DNA of 64,000 bases from Nitratireductor sp. (GCA_020637805.1 JACKJU010000009.1:124001-188000), one strand, 5' to 3'. Counted from the first letter of the stretch, positions 35,703 to 45,863 are shown. The notes: generated by a model from the letters alone, not told the origin. Numbers and translations: made by a program.

Positions 35703-36593
35703 TCAGTTCTTCCCACCGTCCACCACCAGCATGTCCACCGATTGTGAACTCAATTGTGCACCGGCAGTGCGCATGGTTCCCTTGACCGGCGAGACGTCGA
35801 AATAGTCGCGGCCTACCGCGACGACGACGTGATCGTCCCCGGCCATCATGTTGTTCGTGGGATCGAATTCCACCCAGCCCATCTCGAAGCCGCACCATGC
35901 CCTGACCCAGGCATGCATGGCGTCTGCACCCTCGAGACGCGGTTGGCCCTCCGGTGGAATGGTGCGCAGAAAGCCGCTCACGTAACCGGCAGGAATTGAC
36001 AGGCTGCGCAGCGCGGAAATGGCAATGTGCGTGAAGTCCTGGCAAACGCCCCGGCGGTTGGAAAACGCCGTTTCCAGCGGCGTATCCACCGCTGTTGCCT
36101 CCGGATCGAATGTCATCTCGGAGTGAAGGGCTGAGCAGACTGCACCCACTGCCTGAAAGGCGCTCATCGTTTCGCAGCCGAGGGAGTTTGCCCACCGCGA
36201 AATCTGTGAGACACGCCGTATGCGCGGTGATTGTCCGGTGAAATGAACCGGTGAGTCGCCGGTCATTCCGGTCGTCTGCCTGACTTCGCGCTGCAAATCC
36301 GCTAGACCCGGCGACATGTCGAGCAATTCCGGCGGCGCAAAACGCTCGACACGTGCGCGCAACCGGAACGCAAGCTCGTCCACGGGATCGTGAAACGCAA
36401 TCGACACGAACTGGTTGCCGAAGAAATCCTTACCGGGAATGCGCTCCGGGGGAATTGGGTCGATATCGAGCGAAGAGGCAATCACCCGCTGCATGCCATC
36501 AATGCCGGCCGGTTGCATGTGCAACAGGTGATAGCCGGCATCCGCCTGGGCTTCGTAGGAATAGGTGATTTCCAGGTGAATGTCGTAAAGCAT
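35703..36593 (-). CDS. Transglutaminase-like cysteine protease-fold protein
   Basis: 296 residues from MLYDIHLEITYSY; the longer frame is out of place over the next gene. N-terminal transglutaminase-N beta region (1-85), then the core with Cys in RRGVCQDFTHIAISALRSL, His in DAMHAWVRAW and Asp in VEFDPTNNMMAG, a complete catalytic triad. No signal peptide, so cytoplasmic. Last gene of a three-gene operon, 4 bp after the ATP-grasp/alpha-E gene. Substrate unknown; family members of such operons are proposed to make or cut peptide bonds. Confidence 0.9.
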   Translation of the reverse strand: MLYDIHLEITYSYEAQADAGYHLLHMQPAGIDGMQRVIASSLDIDPIPPERIPGKDFFGNQFVSIAFHDPVDELAFRLRARVERFAPPELLDMSPGLADLQREVRQTTGMTGDSPVHFTGQSPRIRRVSQISRWANSLGCETMSAFQAVGAVCSALHSEMTFDPEATAVDTPLETAFSNRRGVCQDFTHIAISALRSLSIPAGYVSGFLRTIPPEGQPRLEGADAMHAWVRAWCGFEMGWVEFDPTNNMMAGDDHVVVAVGRDYFDVSPVKGTMRTAGAQLSSQSVDMLVVDGGKN

Positions 36594-36597
36594 GGCA

Positions 36598-38997
36598 TCA
36601 ACGCAGGTAGGATTCTGCCAGCAAGGATGAAAGCCCGCCAGCCTCGGCCGAAATCTCGGCCAGCCGGTCCGAGGGGATGTCGTTGGCAGTGCTGGTAGAC
36701 AGTGCCGTGACAAGCTCCATGATCCTTCGCTGGAAGGCCGTGGTCCTCTCGCCCTCATGCGCGGGAAGGAAGGCGGCGTGGTCGTTCAGGACGCGCAACT
36801 GGTTGAGTACGGCGCGCGGGTTCATGTCATCGAGAAGCAGAAGATCGACGACCGTTTCGCGGCGGGTTTCGACCGCGAACCTGCGGCGATGGGTCATGAT
36901 GGAATCGCCAACCTCGATGGCAAGTTCGAAGGCTCCGATCGGCGCTTCCTCGTCCGTGAAGGAATTCAGGAAATCCAGCGTGTCCACGATACGTTCGACA
37001 GAGCGCCCGATGCCAAGGAAACGCCAGCCCGTGAACCTGTACATGTTCTCGTGGACCAAGCCCGAAAAACCCGAAATCTTGCGCAGGAGAATGCTGTAGG
37101 CACGGGCGGCATCATCGCCTGCCTGCACCTTCGATGCGAACATCCTGGCGGTGTTCTTGAGGTCTACAAGTGCGTTCCAGCCGTCGTTGGAGAAGCGGTC
37201 GCGAACGTTTCCGGCACTGCGGATGGCCGATTCGATATCCTGCAGCAGTTGTGCGGGCAGTGCCGTATCGGGGTCGATGCCGCGGCGCGCGATGTGGTCA
37301 CCCAGGAAGCGCGCGATGGGATAGTCGGCGGTGCCGGTTTCGGCCAGCCTCAGATGATAGGCGCGAAGCAGCCTGACCGAATGTTCGGTTCTTTCGACAT
37401 AGCGGCCAAGCCAGAAAAGATTGTCGGCGGCCGTCGTCGGCAACGAACCGAGTTCGGGACGAAGGTATCCGGTCGCGCTGCTTGCGATCAGGGTGTCCTG
37501 CGTTTCGGGCGTGTCCGAAACCACCCAGACGTCGCTGACCGATCCGCCTCTCTGCATCGAGATATCGGCACTCCCCCCGGAGCTTCCGATACGGGCAAAT
37601 CCTCCCGGCATGACCGACCACCCGTTGGGGGTGCGGGCAAGGAACACGCGAAGGCTCATGGGCCGTGCCACGAGCTTTCCGTTGCTGAATGCAGGTGTGG
37701 TGGACAGCGAAACGGCTTCCTGGGCGACGAGATCCTCGCCGTGTACATCGATCCATCCAGGATCGACAGGCGTGCCATCGCGCATCCGGCCGGACAGGAT
37801 GGCCTGCGGACTGTGATCGAAGGGCAGGCGGGTGGACATTGCCCGGTCGATCAGCATTCGGGACAAGTTTGCTTTCACGTAATCGAGTTCCGCGTTTCCG
37901 CCGCACCACCATGTGGCAATGTTGGGCATGGAGAGGGGCTTGCCGGTTAGGTGTTGGGCAATCTTGGGAATGAAGGCCATGAGCGCGCGTATTTCGAGCG
38001 CGCCCGAACCTGCAGCGTTGACCATGGTGAAAGAACCGGACCTCAGCGCCCCGGTCATGCCGGCTGCGCCGAGTCTGGACTCATCATTCAGTTCAAGCGG
38101 GTCGATCCATTCCGAATCCACCCTGCGCCAAAGAACGGAAACAGGTTTCAGTCCGCCAACCGTGCGCACCATCAACTTGCCGTTCCGAACGGCAAGATCG
38201 CTTCCCTGAACCAGCATGAAACCCAGGTAGCGTGCAATGTAGGCGTGCTCGTAATAGGTGTCGTTGAGAGGACCCGGCGTCAGGATAGCAACCCGGCTTC
38301 CATCCTGCTCGCGAAGACCGAGAAGCGAATCGCGGAATTGCCTGAAGAACCCTGCCAATCGCGCGACGTTGGCGTGGTTCATCAGCGAGGAAAAGCTGCG
38401 CGCGGTGGCCATGCGGGTTTCAAGCGCAAAGCCGGAACCCGATGGCGCCTGCGTGCGATCTCCGAGTACCCACCAGTTGCCGTCCGGGCCGCGGCCAATG
38501 TCGAAAGCAATGAAATGCAGGAAATGACCCGACTTCGGTTTCACGCCAACCAGCGGGCGCAGCCATTCAGGATTGGCGGCCAGGACGCCGGCTGGGAGTA
38601 TGCCTTCACCAACCAGGCGGTTTTCCGAGTAGAAGTCGGCAATCACCTGCTCAAGCAGGTCGGCTCGCTCCATGAGGGAGCTTGCTATGTTTTCCCACTC
38701 CTGCCGCTTGATGATGAGGGGGATGTGGCTGAGAGGCCATTCGCGCTCTGTCGACGCGCCCGGGCCATAGTGACGGAAAAACACGCCGGCATCGCGCAGA
38801 TACTGGTTGCCCCTGGCAAACGCATGCTCGAGGTCGTCAGGTGAAAATGCCGCCAGTTCGTTGAGGAAGCCGTGCCAGACCGGTCGCACCTGGCCTGAAG
38901 CATCAAGCAGTTCGTCCGCAATTCCGGGCAGTGTCCGATAATCCGCCAGGAGACGTTCGTAAGCCGGAGGAACTATCTTCTGGCTCGTGCCGTCCAT
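36598..38997 (-). CDS. Circularly permuted ATP-grasp / alpha-E (DUF403) fusion protein
   Basis: 799 residues. Residues about 60-460 form the permuted ATP-grasp domain (AFARGNQYLRDAGVFFRHYG; VLGDRTQAPSGSGFALETRM; VAILTPGPLNDTYYEHAYIARYLGFMLVQGSDL; WWCGGNAELDYV). Residues about 495-795 are the helical alpha-E domain (ADNLFWLGRYVERTEHSVRLLRAYHLRL ... LVHENMYRFTGWRFLGIGRSVERI). In many bacteria these are two separate genes (COG2308 and COG2307); here they are one. A carboxylate-amine ligase activity is predicted for the family; product unknown. Confidence 0.92.
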   Translation of the reverse strand: MDGTSQKIVPPAYERLLADYRTLPGIADELLDASGQVRPVWHGFLNELAAFSPDDLEHAFARGNQYLRDAGVFFRHYGPGASTEREWPLSHIPLIIKRQEWENIASSLMERADLLEQVIADFYSENRLVGEGILPAGVLAANPEWLRPLVGVKPKSGHFLHFIAFDIGRGPDGNWWVLGDRTQAPSGSGFALETRMATARSFSSLMNHANVARLAGFFRQFRDSLLGLREQDGSRVAILTPGPLNDTYYEHAYIARYLGFMLVQGSDLAVRNGKLMVRTVGGLKPVSVLWRRVDSEWIDPLELNDESRLGAAGMTGALRSGSFTMVNAAGSGALEIRALMAFIPKIAQHLTGKPLSMPNIATWWCGGNAELDYVKANLSRMLIDRAMSTRLPFDHSPQAILSGRMRDGTPVDPGWIDVHGEDLVAQEAVSLSTTPAFSNGKLVARPMSLRVFLARTPNGWSVMPGGFARIGSSGGSADISMQRGGSVSDVWVVSDTPETQDTLIASSATGYLRPELGSLPTTAADNLFWLGRYVERTEHSVRLLRAYHLRLAETGTADYPIARFLGDHIARRGIDPDTALPAQLLQDIESAIRSAGNVRDRFSNDGWNALVDLKNTARMFASKVQAGDDAARAYSILLRKISGFSGLVHENMYRFTGWRFLGIGRSVERIVDTLDFLNSFTDEEAPIGAFELAIEVGDSIMTHRRRFAVETRRETVVDLLLLDDMNPRAVLNQLRVLNDHAAFLPAHEGERTTAFQRRIMELVTALSTSTANDIPSDRLAEISAEAGGLSSLLAESYLR

Positions 38998-38998
38998 G

Positions 38999-41900
38999 CT
39001 ACAGACCTGCCTCCCGCCGCAGATCGAGTGTCATCGGAAATTCCGGATGCGGCGTTTCCGGTGCCGGGACGAAACCTCCAGCAGTATGATTGAAATGTTC
39101 GAAACGGGCCAGCCTGCGGGCCTCTGCCTCGTTGGAATTCACCGGGAATGTATCGTAGTTCCGGCCTCCCGGATGCGCGACGTGATAGATGCAGCCGCCA
39201 ATGGAGCGCCCCGACCAGGTATCGTAGATGTCGAATGTAAGCGGTGCCTGAACCGGTATGACCGGATGCAGGGCCATTGCAGGCTGCCAGGCCTTGAAGC
39301 GCACGCCTCCCACGGAAACGCCGCTGGTGCCCGCAGCGGCGAGCGGAACCAGACGCCGGTTGCAGGTAACCCGGTAGCGTTCTGGGTCGGCGGTTGTCAG
39401 TTTCACCTGCAGGCGCTCGGTGGAGCTGTCGGTATAGCGAGCCGTTCCGCCGATCGCACCGGTCTCGCCCAGGACGTGCCACGGTTCAAGCGCCTGGCGC
39501 AGTTCCATGTGGACGCCGTCATACTCTACCTCTCCGCAGAACGGGAAGCGGAACTCGGCCTGTGCCTCGTACCATTCAGACCGGAATTCGAACCCGTGGT
39601 TCTTGAGATCGGCCAGAACATCCATGAAGTCGGTCCAGACGAAATGCGGCAGCATGAACCGGTCAAGAAGTGTTGTTCCCCAGCGGGTGAAGTTGCCGCC
39701 AGCCGGGTTTCTCCAGAAACGGGCAACAAGCGCTCTCAGAAGAAGTTGCTGGGCAAGGCTCATGCGTGAATCGGGCGGCATTTCAAAACCGCGAAATTCC
39801 ACGAGGCCAAGCCTTCCTGTAGGACCGTCCGGCGAATAGAGCTTGTCGATGCAGATCTCGGAGCGATGGGTATTGCCCGTGACGTCGGTAAGCAGGTTGC
39901 GCAACAGGCGGTCTGTCAGCCAGGGCAGGGGAGGTTCGCCTTCGCCCGGATGCGGGATCTGCGCGAGCGCGATTTCCAGTTCGTAGAGACTGTCATGGCG
40001 TGCCTCGTCGATGCGCGGCGCCTGGCTGGTCGGGCCGATGAACAGGCCTGAAAACAGGTAGGACAGGCTCGGGTGCCGTTGCCAGTGAAGGATCAGAGAG
40101 CGCAGTACATCGGGCCGCCGCAGAAACGGGCTGTCCAGGGGGGTAGCACCGCCGACGACGACATGGTTGCCGCCACCTGTGCCGGTATGTTTGCCGTCGA
40201 TCATGAACTTGTCGGCGCCCAGGCGTGACTGGCGTGCCTCTTCGTAGACGCCCTCGCTGATGGCGACGCATTCGCGCCAGCTTTCGGCGGGATGAATGTT
40301 TACCTCGATCACGCCGGGATCGGGCGCGACACGAATGACGTTCAGCCGCGGATCGTGTGGCGGTGCATAGCCTTCGATGCGCACCTTGGACTTCAGCGTT
40401 GCCGCTGCCTTTTCGACCGCTGCGAGCAGTTCGAGGTAATCCTCCACGCGCTCCACCGGAGGCATGAAGATGTTCAGCCTGCCGTCGCGGGGTTCAACGG
40501 CAATTGCGGTTCTGACGGATTCGCCAATGCCACCCGCATGCTGTTCGATCACGTTCTGCACATGGCCGGATGCGCTGAAGCGGGCGACATCCTGCTGCCT
40601 GCTGTCTGGCTCAGGCGCAGAGGTCTCGCCGTCCATGGCAACCGGATCGGGTAGCGCCGGCTTCTCCTCGGTCGGGTCTGCCATGTTCACATACGGGTAC
40701 TGCGAAGGTGGAATGTAGGGAAGGGAGCCGAGCGGAAGCCGGTAGCCCACGGGGCTGTCGCCTGGAACCAGGAATACATGACCGCGCCTTGGCTTCCAGT
40801 GCTCGGAGCGCCATTTCCTTGTCTCCGTCGAACGCGATTGCCAGCGCTGAACCGGCAGCACGAAACCGGAGGGTTCGGTCAGTCCGCGACCGAACACGCG
40901 AGCAATGCGATGTCGCTCCTCGGGATCCTTCAGTTTCGAATTGACCGGTGTAACGTTTTCCGGAAGGTTGGCTTCCTTCAGAATCCATTCGGCAGGATCC
41001 TCGAAGGCCGGCACCACGTTTTCGGATGCCACTTCTAGGTTTTCCGCGATAGCACGCAACAGGGCCGCTGCATCTTCAGGGCCCGCGCCGGTATCTTCAT
41101 CCTCGCCAGCAATAAGGCTGGCATCCTGCCAGACAGGCTTTCCGTCGCGGCGCCAGAACAGCGAGAAGGTCCATCGCGGCAGCGTTTCGCCCGGATACCA
41201 CTTGCCCTGTCCATGGTGCAGGAACCCGTTGGCGGCGAAGCGCTCGCGCAGGCGGCGCACCAGCACATCCGCGCGCTGGCGTTTCGTCGGCCCTACAGCA
41301 GCCGTGTTCCATTCTTCGGATTCGAAGTCGTCGATGGAGACGAAGGTCGGTTCGCCGCCCATCGTCAACCTCACGTCGTCGTTGCGAAGTTGTGCGTCCA
41401 CCTTTTCGCCCAGCTTGTCGAGTGCCTGCCAGGATTCGTCCGAAAAGGGCTTGGTGATGCGCGGATGTTCCGAAACGCGGTTGACCTCCATGTGGAAGGA
41501 GAAATCCACTTCCGCATAGCTGGCGGCGCCGGTTGTCGGGGCGGCATTCCGGTAATGCGGGGTGGCGGCCAGAGGTATGTGGCTTTCGCCTGCCAGAAGA
41601 CCGGATGTCGGATCAAGGCCGATCCACCCGGCACCCGGCAGATATACCTCCACCCAGGCATGAAGGTCGGTGAAATCGTGATCGGTTCCGGCCGGACCAT
41701 CAAGGGCGATGAGATCCGGCTTGAGCTGGATCAGATATCCCGAGACGAAGCGCGCCGCAAAACCGAGGTGTCTCAGCACCTTCACGAGCAGCCAGCTTGA
41801 ATCGCGGCAGGAACCGCTCCCAACCGTGAGCGTTTCCTCCGGGGTCTGGACACCGGACTCCATGCGGATGAGATATTTCACTTCCTGCGAAATGCGCCGG

Positions 41901-42346
41901 TTCAGGCCGACGACCATGTCCACCGTTCCCTGTGCCGAACGGTCTATGCTGTCGACAAGCGCCTGGAGATGCGGCCCTGCCGGTTCAGCCGCCCTGTAGA
42001 TCGACAGATCCTGTTCAAGCTCGGGCGGATAGCCGAACGGCCACTCCTTTGCGCTGTCCTCGACGAAGAAGTCGAACGGATTGTAGACGGTCATGTCCGC
42101 GACGAGATCGACCTCGATCTTCAGTTCGGTGACCGGGTCGGGGAAAACGAAACGGGAAAGCCAATTGCCATAGGGGTCCTGCTGATGGTTCACGAAATGA
42201 CCGGCAGGTGCAACCTTCAGCGAATGCGAGATCACCTTGGTGCGGCTGTGAGGCGCTGGCCGCAAGCGGATGATTTGCGGGGCAAGCGTGACAGGCCTGT
42301 CGTACTTGTAGTGCGTGAGATGGTAGATGGCGGCTTTGATTGACAT
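38999..42346 (-). CDS. Large transglutaminase-DUF2126 protein
   Basis: 1,115 residues from MSIKAAIYHLTHYKYDRPVTLAPQ. N-terminal transglutaminase-N region (1-85), core about 160-270 with Cys in VGSGSCRDSSWLLV, His in TDLHAWVEVYLPG and Asp in IGLDPTSGLLAGESH, then a long DUF2126 region (about 300-1115), which often carries GGNHVVVGG and FRGFEMPPDSRMS segments, both seen here. First gene of the operon; the ATP-grasp/alpha-E start follows the stop by one base. Function not established. Confidence 0.93.
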   Translation of the reverse strand: MSIKAAIYHLTHYKYDRPVTLAPQIIRLRPAPHSRTKVISHSLKVAPAGHFVNHQQDPYGNWLSRFVFPDPVTELKIEVDLVADMTVYNPFDFFVEDSAKEWPFGYPPELEQDLSIYRAAEPAGPHLQALVDSIDRSAQGTVDMVVGLNRRISQEVKYLIRMESGVQTPEETLTVGSGSCRDSSWLLVKVLRHLGFAARFVSGYLIQLKPDLIALDGPAGTDHDFTDLHAWVEVYLPGAGWIGLDPTSGLLAGESHIPLAATPHYRNAAPTTGAASYAEVDFSFHMEVNRVSEHPRITKPFSDESWQALDKLGEKVDAQLRNDDVRLTMGGEPTFVSIDDFESEEWNTAAVGPTKRQRADVLVRRLRERFAANGFLHHGQGKWYPGETLPRWTFSLFWRRDGKPVWQDASLIAGEDEDTGAGPEDAAALLRAIAENLEVASENVVPAFEDPAEWILKEANLPENVTPVNSKLKDPEERHRIARVFGRGLTEPSGFVLPVQRWQSRSTETRKWRSEHWKPRRGHVFLVPGDSPVGYRLPLGSLPYIPPSQYPYVNMADPTEEKPALPDPVAMDGETSAPEPDSRQQDVARFSASGHVQNVIEQHAGGIGESVRTAIAVEPRDGRLNIFMPPVERVEDYLELLAAVEKAAATLKSKVRIEGYAPPHDPRLNVIRVAPDPGVIEVNIHPAESWRECVAISEGVYEEARQSRLGADKFMIDGKHTGTGGGNHVVVGGATPLDSPFLRRPDVLRSLILHWQRHPSLSYLFSGLFIGPTSQAPRIDEARHDSLYELEIALAQIPHPGEGEPPLPWLTDRLLRNLLTDVTGNTHRSEICIDKLYSPDGPTGRLGLVEFRGFEMPPDSRMSLAQQLLLRALVARFWRNPAGGNFTRWGTTLLDRFMLPHFVWTDFMDVLADLKNHGFEFRSEWYEAQAEFRFPFCGEVEYDGVHMELRQALEPWHVLGETGAIGGTARYTDSSTERLQVKLTTADPERYRVTCNRRLVPLAAAGTSGVSVGGVRFKAWQPAMALHPVIPVQAPLTFDIYDTWSGRSIGGCIYHVAHPGGRNYDTFPVNSNEAEARRLARFEHFNHTAGGFVPAPETPHPEFPMTLDLRREAGL

Positions 42347-42599
42347 GATCGCGTATCGGGTCCCGGTCGGACTTTCTCTTGTCGGCAGCAGTCCGTCGGG
42401 TTGCAGGATTGCACGCCCTGGCTGACCGCCAATTTTCTGTGCCGTCGATCCTTTCACGAAATTTCGCAGCGCACAAATCCTTTGAATGCAGCAAACGGTA
42501 TTTGGCTTTGAAGTTTGGCAGGCGTTTTGCCTGTGCTAGACGGTATGTTGGCGATGCGTGAACTGACGCAGGCCAGGAACCGATGGACATGGAGACGCG

Positions 42600-43301
42600 A
42601 TGCACGCGGAACGGAACAATAGCGTCGAGACGAAGCTTGTCATTTTCGACTGCGATGGCGTGCTCGTCGACAGCGAGCCGATTTCGCTCGACCTCCTGCT
42701 TGAGATGATCCGGGCTGGCGGTGGCGAGGTTTCACGGGAGACGGCGTACAGGGAGTTCCTGGGCCGCTCGATGGCGAGTGTGGCAGCCGAACTGCAGGAA
42801 AAGCATGGTGTGCGTATCACCGATGCACTTCTGGCAAAGATGCGGGCCGGACTTCAGTCCCGGTTTCGTCGCGAGTTGAAGCCCATTCCCGGAATCGCAG
42901 AGGCGCTTGAACGCCTCGATCTGCCGTGCTGCGTGGCTTCCTCCAGCCAGCCGGAGCGGATCGAGTTGTCACTTTCCGTGTGTGGCATCCGGGACCGTTT
43001 CGGTTCGAACGTTTTCAGCGCTTCCATGGTGGAGAGAGGCAAGCCGGCACCGGACCTGTTCCTGCTGGCAGCAAAGACAATGGGGTTTGCCCCGGAAAAC
43101 TGTCTGGTCGTCGAAGACAGCCCGGCAGGAATTGCCGCCGCACGCGCCGCCGGAATGAAGGTGATCGGTTTTGCCGGTGGAAGTCATGCAGTACCTGCCG
43201 GCCTCGCTGCACGAATAGAAGCTCTTGAGCCCGATTACATTCTCGACGAAATGGCAGGCTTGCAGGACGCGCTCAAGGCAGTGGATCTGGCCCGGAACTG
43301 A
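42600..43301 (+). CDS. HAD-superfamily (IA) sugar-phosphatase-like hydrolase
   Basis: 233 residues with GGAG before the ATG. HAD motifs: FDCDGVLVDSE (nucleophile Asp), CCVASSSQPERI (motif II Ser), GKPAPDLFLLAA (motif III Lys), VEDSPAGIAAARAAG (motif IV). The alpha-helical cap type and length fit small sugar phosphatases or phosphoglycolate-like phosphatases; the substrate cannot be read off. Convergent with xylulokinase, 13 bp apart, which hints at a pentose or polyol phosphate but proves nothing. Confidence 0.9.
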   Translation: MHAERNNSVETKLVIFDCDGVLVDSEPISLDLLLEMIRAGGGEVSRETAYREFLGRSMASVAAELQEKHGVRITDALLAKMRAGLQSRFRRELKPIPGIAEALERLDLPCCVASSSQPERIELSLSVCGIRDRFGSNVFSASMVERGKPAPDLFLLAAKTMGFAPENCLVVEDSPAGIAAARAAGMKVIGFAGGSHAVPAGLAARIEALEPDYILDEMAGLQDALKAVDLARN

Positions 43302-43314
43302 ACCCGGCTTCCGC

Positions 43315-44766
43315 TCAGAGGCGGACATCCTTCAGGGCAAGATAGAGTTTTCGCCAGCTATCGAGACGTTCGGCGTGGTAATCAGCGCGGGCGAGATCGG
43401 GTTCGAAAATGCGATCCACATCCGGCTTCACGGCAGCTTCCGCAACCGTTGCCGCGCCGCTGGCAATCATGCCGAGGCGGGCAGCGCCCAGCGCCGGTCC
43501 GGTTTCGGCTCCTTTGTAGCGACTGATAGGAATGCCGAGTGCGTCACTCATCGTTTGCAGAACGAAGTCGCTGCGCGCGCCGCCGCCAATGGCAGCGGGG
43601 CTGGTGATCTCACGCCCGGCCGCTTCGATCGCATCACGCGCATCACAGAAGGTGTAGGCGATCGAATCGACGACTGCATGCATCATGGCTGCATTGGAGG
43701 TTGCAGGCTCCAGTCCCAGGAAACCGCCACGGATCTCGGCGTCGTTGTGCGGCGTGCGTTCGCCCGTCAGATAAGGCAGGAAGTAGGGAATGCGGCCATC
43801 TTCCGATTGTGCTGCCTTCAGCAGTTCTGCAATCTCGGTCCGTGCCACGCCTGCAAACCACTGCATCGGGCTGGCGCCGTTCAGCATTGCAGCAATGACC
43901 GACCATCGCCCGGGTACGCAATGGGCGAAGGCGTGAACCGCGCTTGCCGCATTGGGCTGAAAGGCACTTGAACACACGAACAACTGGCCGGAGGTGCCAA
44001 GCGATATGAAGGCATCTCCGTCGTGAACCGCTCCGATGCCCATGGCGCCGGTGGATGCATCGCCACCGCCCGCGGCAACCGGTATTCCCGCAGGAAGTCC
44101 AAGCGCAGATGCTGCTTCCTTCGACAGTTGCCCCGAGATCTCGGGGCCCTCCAGCAGGCGCGGCAACCACGCCGGGTTCGTCGCCGAGACGGAACAAAGA
44201 CTGTCGGACCAGGCTCGGTTCGCCTCGTCCAGCCACATGGTGCCTGCGGCATCGGCCATGTCGGTTGCCAGTTCGCCGGTCAGCCTGAGACGGACGAAAT
44301 CCTTGGGCAGCAGGATGTGGCGAATTCCGGAATAGGTATCCGGCTCGTTTTCCTTCATCCAGAGTATCTTTGGCGCGGTCATGCCGGGCATTGCCGGAAC
44401 ACCGCAGATCGAGCCTATTTCAGGCATCCGGGCTTCCATGGCCTTGCACTGCGCCATCGAGCGTCCGTCATTCCAGAGAATTGCCGGGCGCAGGACTTCA
44501 AGCTCGCCGCCGAGCATGACGGCTCCGTGCATTTGTCCGGACAGCCCGATGGCCCTGGCCGCTGCCCATGCATCCGGTTTTCCCGAGCGGAGTTCGGCGC
44601 AAGCAGTCAGCGTGGCTTCCCACCATGTTTCCGGCTGCTGTTCGCACCAGTTGCGGCGCGGAGTCTGCAGCGAGAGCGGGGAAGATGCGCTTGCCAGCTC
44701 CCGGCCTTCAGACGAAATGACGACCACCTTGACGGCTGAAGTGCCTATGTCGATGCCGATAAACAT
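43315..44766 (-). CDS. xylB: Xylulokinase
   Basis: 483 residues. FGGY carbohydrate kinase fold: FIGIDIGTSAVKVVV, GLSGQMHGAVML, AILWNDGRS, PMPGMTAPKILWM-like recognition loop, GGGDASTGAMGIGAV, YLTGERTPHNDAEIRGGFLGL and IGGGARSDFVLQ. The SGQMHG motif is typical of xylulokinases. It phosphorylates D-xylulose to xylulose 5-phosphate. No xylose isomerase, transporter or regulator adjoins it, so it may serve polyol or xylulose use encoded elsewhere. Confidence 0.92.
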   Translation of the reverse strand: MFIGIDIGTSAVKVVVISSEGRELASASSPLSLQTPRRNWCEQQPETWWEATLTACAELRSGKPDAWAAARAIGLSGQMHGAVMLGGELEVLRPAILWNDGRSMAQCKAMEARMPEIGSICGVPAMPGMTAPKILWMKENEPDTYSGIRHILLPKDFVRLRLTGELATDMADAAGTMWLDEANRAWSDSLCSVSATNPAWLPRLLEGPEISGQLSKEAASALGLPAGIPVAAGGGDASTGAMGIGAVHDGDAFISLGTSGQLFVCSSAFQPNAASAVHAFAHCVPGRWSVIAAMLNGASPMQWFAGVARTEIAELLKAAQSEDGRIPYFLPYLTGERTPHNDAEIRGGFLGLEPATSNAAMMHAVVDSIAYTFCDARDAIEAAGREITSPAAIGGGARSDFVLQTMSDALGIPISRYKGAETGPALGAARLGMIASGAATVAEAAVKPDVDRIFEPDLARADYHAERLDSWRKLYLALKDVRL

Positions 44767-44948
44767 GCCTGTCCAAAACCTCCCAAGCGAGCCAAATCCT
44801 TCGCATTTAAGAGGTGGAATGGCAATGGTTCACAATTGCTGCCCGGTCTGTCCGCCGCTAGGTGAACGGTCTGTTTTCCGGACCGCCATTGAGTGGCAGC
44901 CGCAAACGCCTACATTCGATCCAGAAAACATCATTTGGAGCAACTTCC

Positions 44949-45863
44949 ATGTCCATCAGACCTGTAACCAGCATCTCGCATGCGCGCCCCACGCTGGAGG
45001 GGGCCGGTGTCAAGCTGCACCGTGCCTTCGGCTTCGGTGATCCCGATCTGGCCGACCCGTTCCTGCTCTTCGACGATTTCCGCAACGACCGGCCGGAGGA
45101 TTTCCTGCGCGGTTTTCCCTGGCATCCGCATCGTGGCATCGAGACGATAACCTATGTTCTGTCCGGTACCGTGGAGCACGGCGATTCGCTCGGCAACACC
45201 GGCCAGCTTGGGGCCGGTGACGTGCAGTGGATGACTGCCGGCAGCGGCATCATGCACCAGGAAATGCCCAAAGGGGATGCACTAGGCCGCATGCACGGCT
45301 TCCAGCTCTGGGCCAATCTGCCCAGGGATCTGAAGATGACCGATCCGCGCTACCAGGACATCAAGTCTGCCGAAATTCCGCTAATCGAGGAAGATGACGG
45401 CACGAAGGTGAAAGTGATCATCGGAGATTTCTGGGGCAAGACGGGCCCGGTTGACGGCATCGCCGCCAATCCGCGCTATCTCGATGTCTTTGTCCCAGCA
45501 GGCAAGAAGAAAGTCCTGCCGGTCGATACCTATGCGAAGACATTTGCCTATGTCTTCGAGGGCTCGGGCACCTTCCGCGATGCTTCGAAGCCGATGGGCG
45601 TCTTGCTGGAGAAGGAGTACCAGGACGAGGAAATCCTGATGCGCGACCAGACGGGCAACCGTTCGCTTGTCCTGTTTGGTACGGGCGATGAAGTGACCGT
45701 CCAGGCAGGCGAAAAGGGAATTCGTTTCCTGCTGGTGTCCGGTCAGCCGATCCAGGAACCGGTTGCATGGCATGGGCCTATCGTCATGAACACGCAGGAC
45801 GAACTCAAGCAGGCGATGCGTGAACTGCGTACCGGTACGTTCATCAAGAAGGGTGCGCACTAG
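44949..45863 (+). CDS. Pirin family protein
   Basis: 304 residues from MSIRPVTSISHARPTLEGAGVKL with GGAG upstream. Bicupin layout; the N-terminal cupin carries the metal set HPHRGIETITYVLSG ... HGDSLGNTGQLGAGDVQWMTAGSGIMHQE, and the C-terminal half ends with the pirin-C pattern (LLVSGQPIQEPVAWHGPIVMNT). Some family members show quercetinase activity or bind partners; role here unknown. Monocistronic with a strong terminator. Confidence 0.92.
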   Translation: MSIRPVTSISHARPTLEGAGVKLHRAFGFGDPDLADPFLLFDDFRNDRPEDFLRGFPWHPHRGIETITYVLSGTVEHGDSLGNTGQLGAGDVQWMTAGSGIMHQEMPKGDALGRMHGFQLWANLPRDLKMTDPRYQDIKSAEIPLIEEDDGTKVKVIIGDFWGKTGPVDGIAANPRYLDVFVPAGKKKVLPVDTYAKTFAYVFEGSGTFRDASKPMGVLLEKEYQDEEILMRDQTGNRSLVLFGTGDEVTVQAGEKGIRFLLVSGQPIQEPVAWHGPIVMNTQDELKQAMRELRTGTFIKKGAH

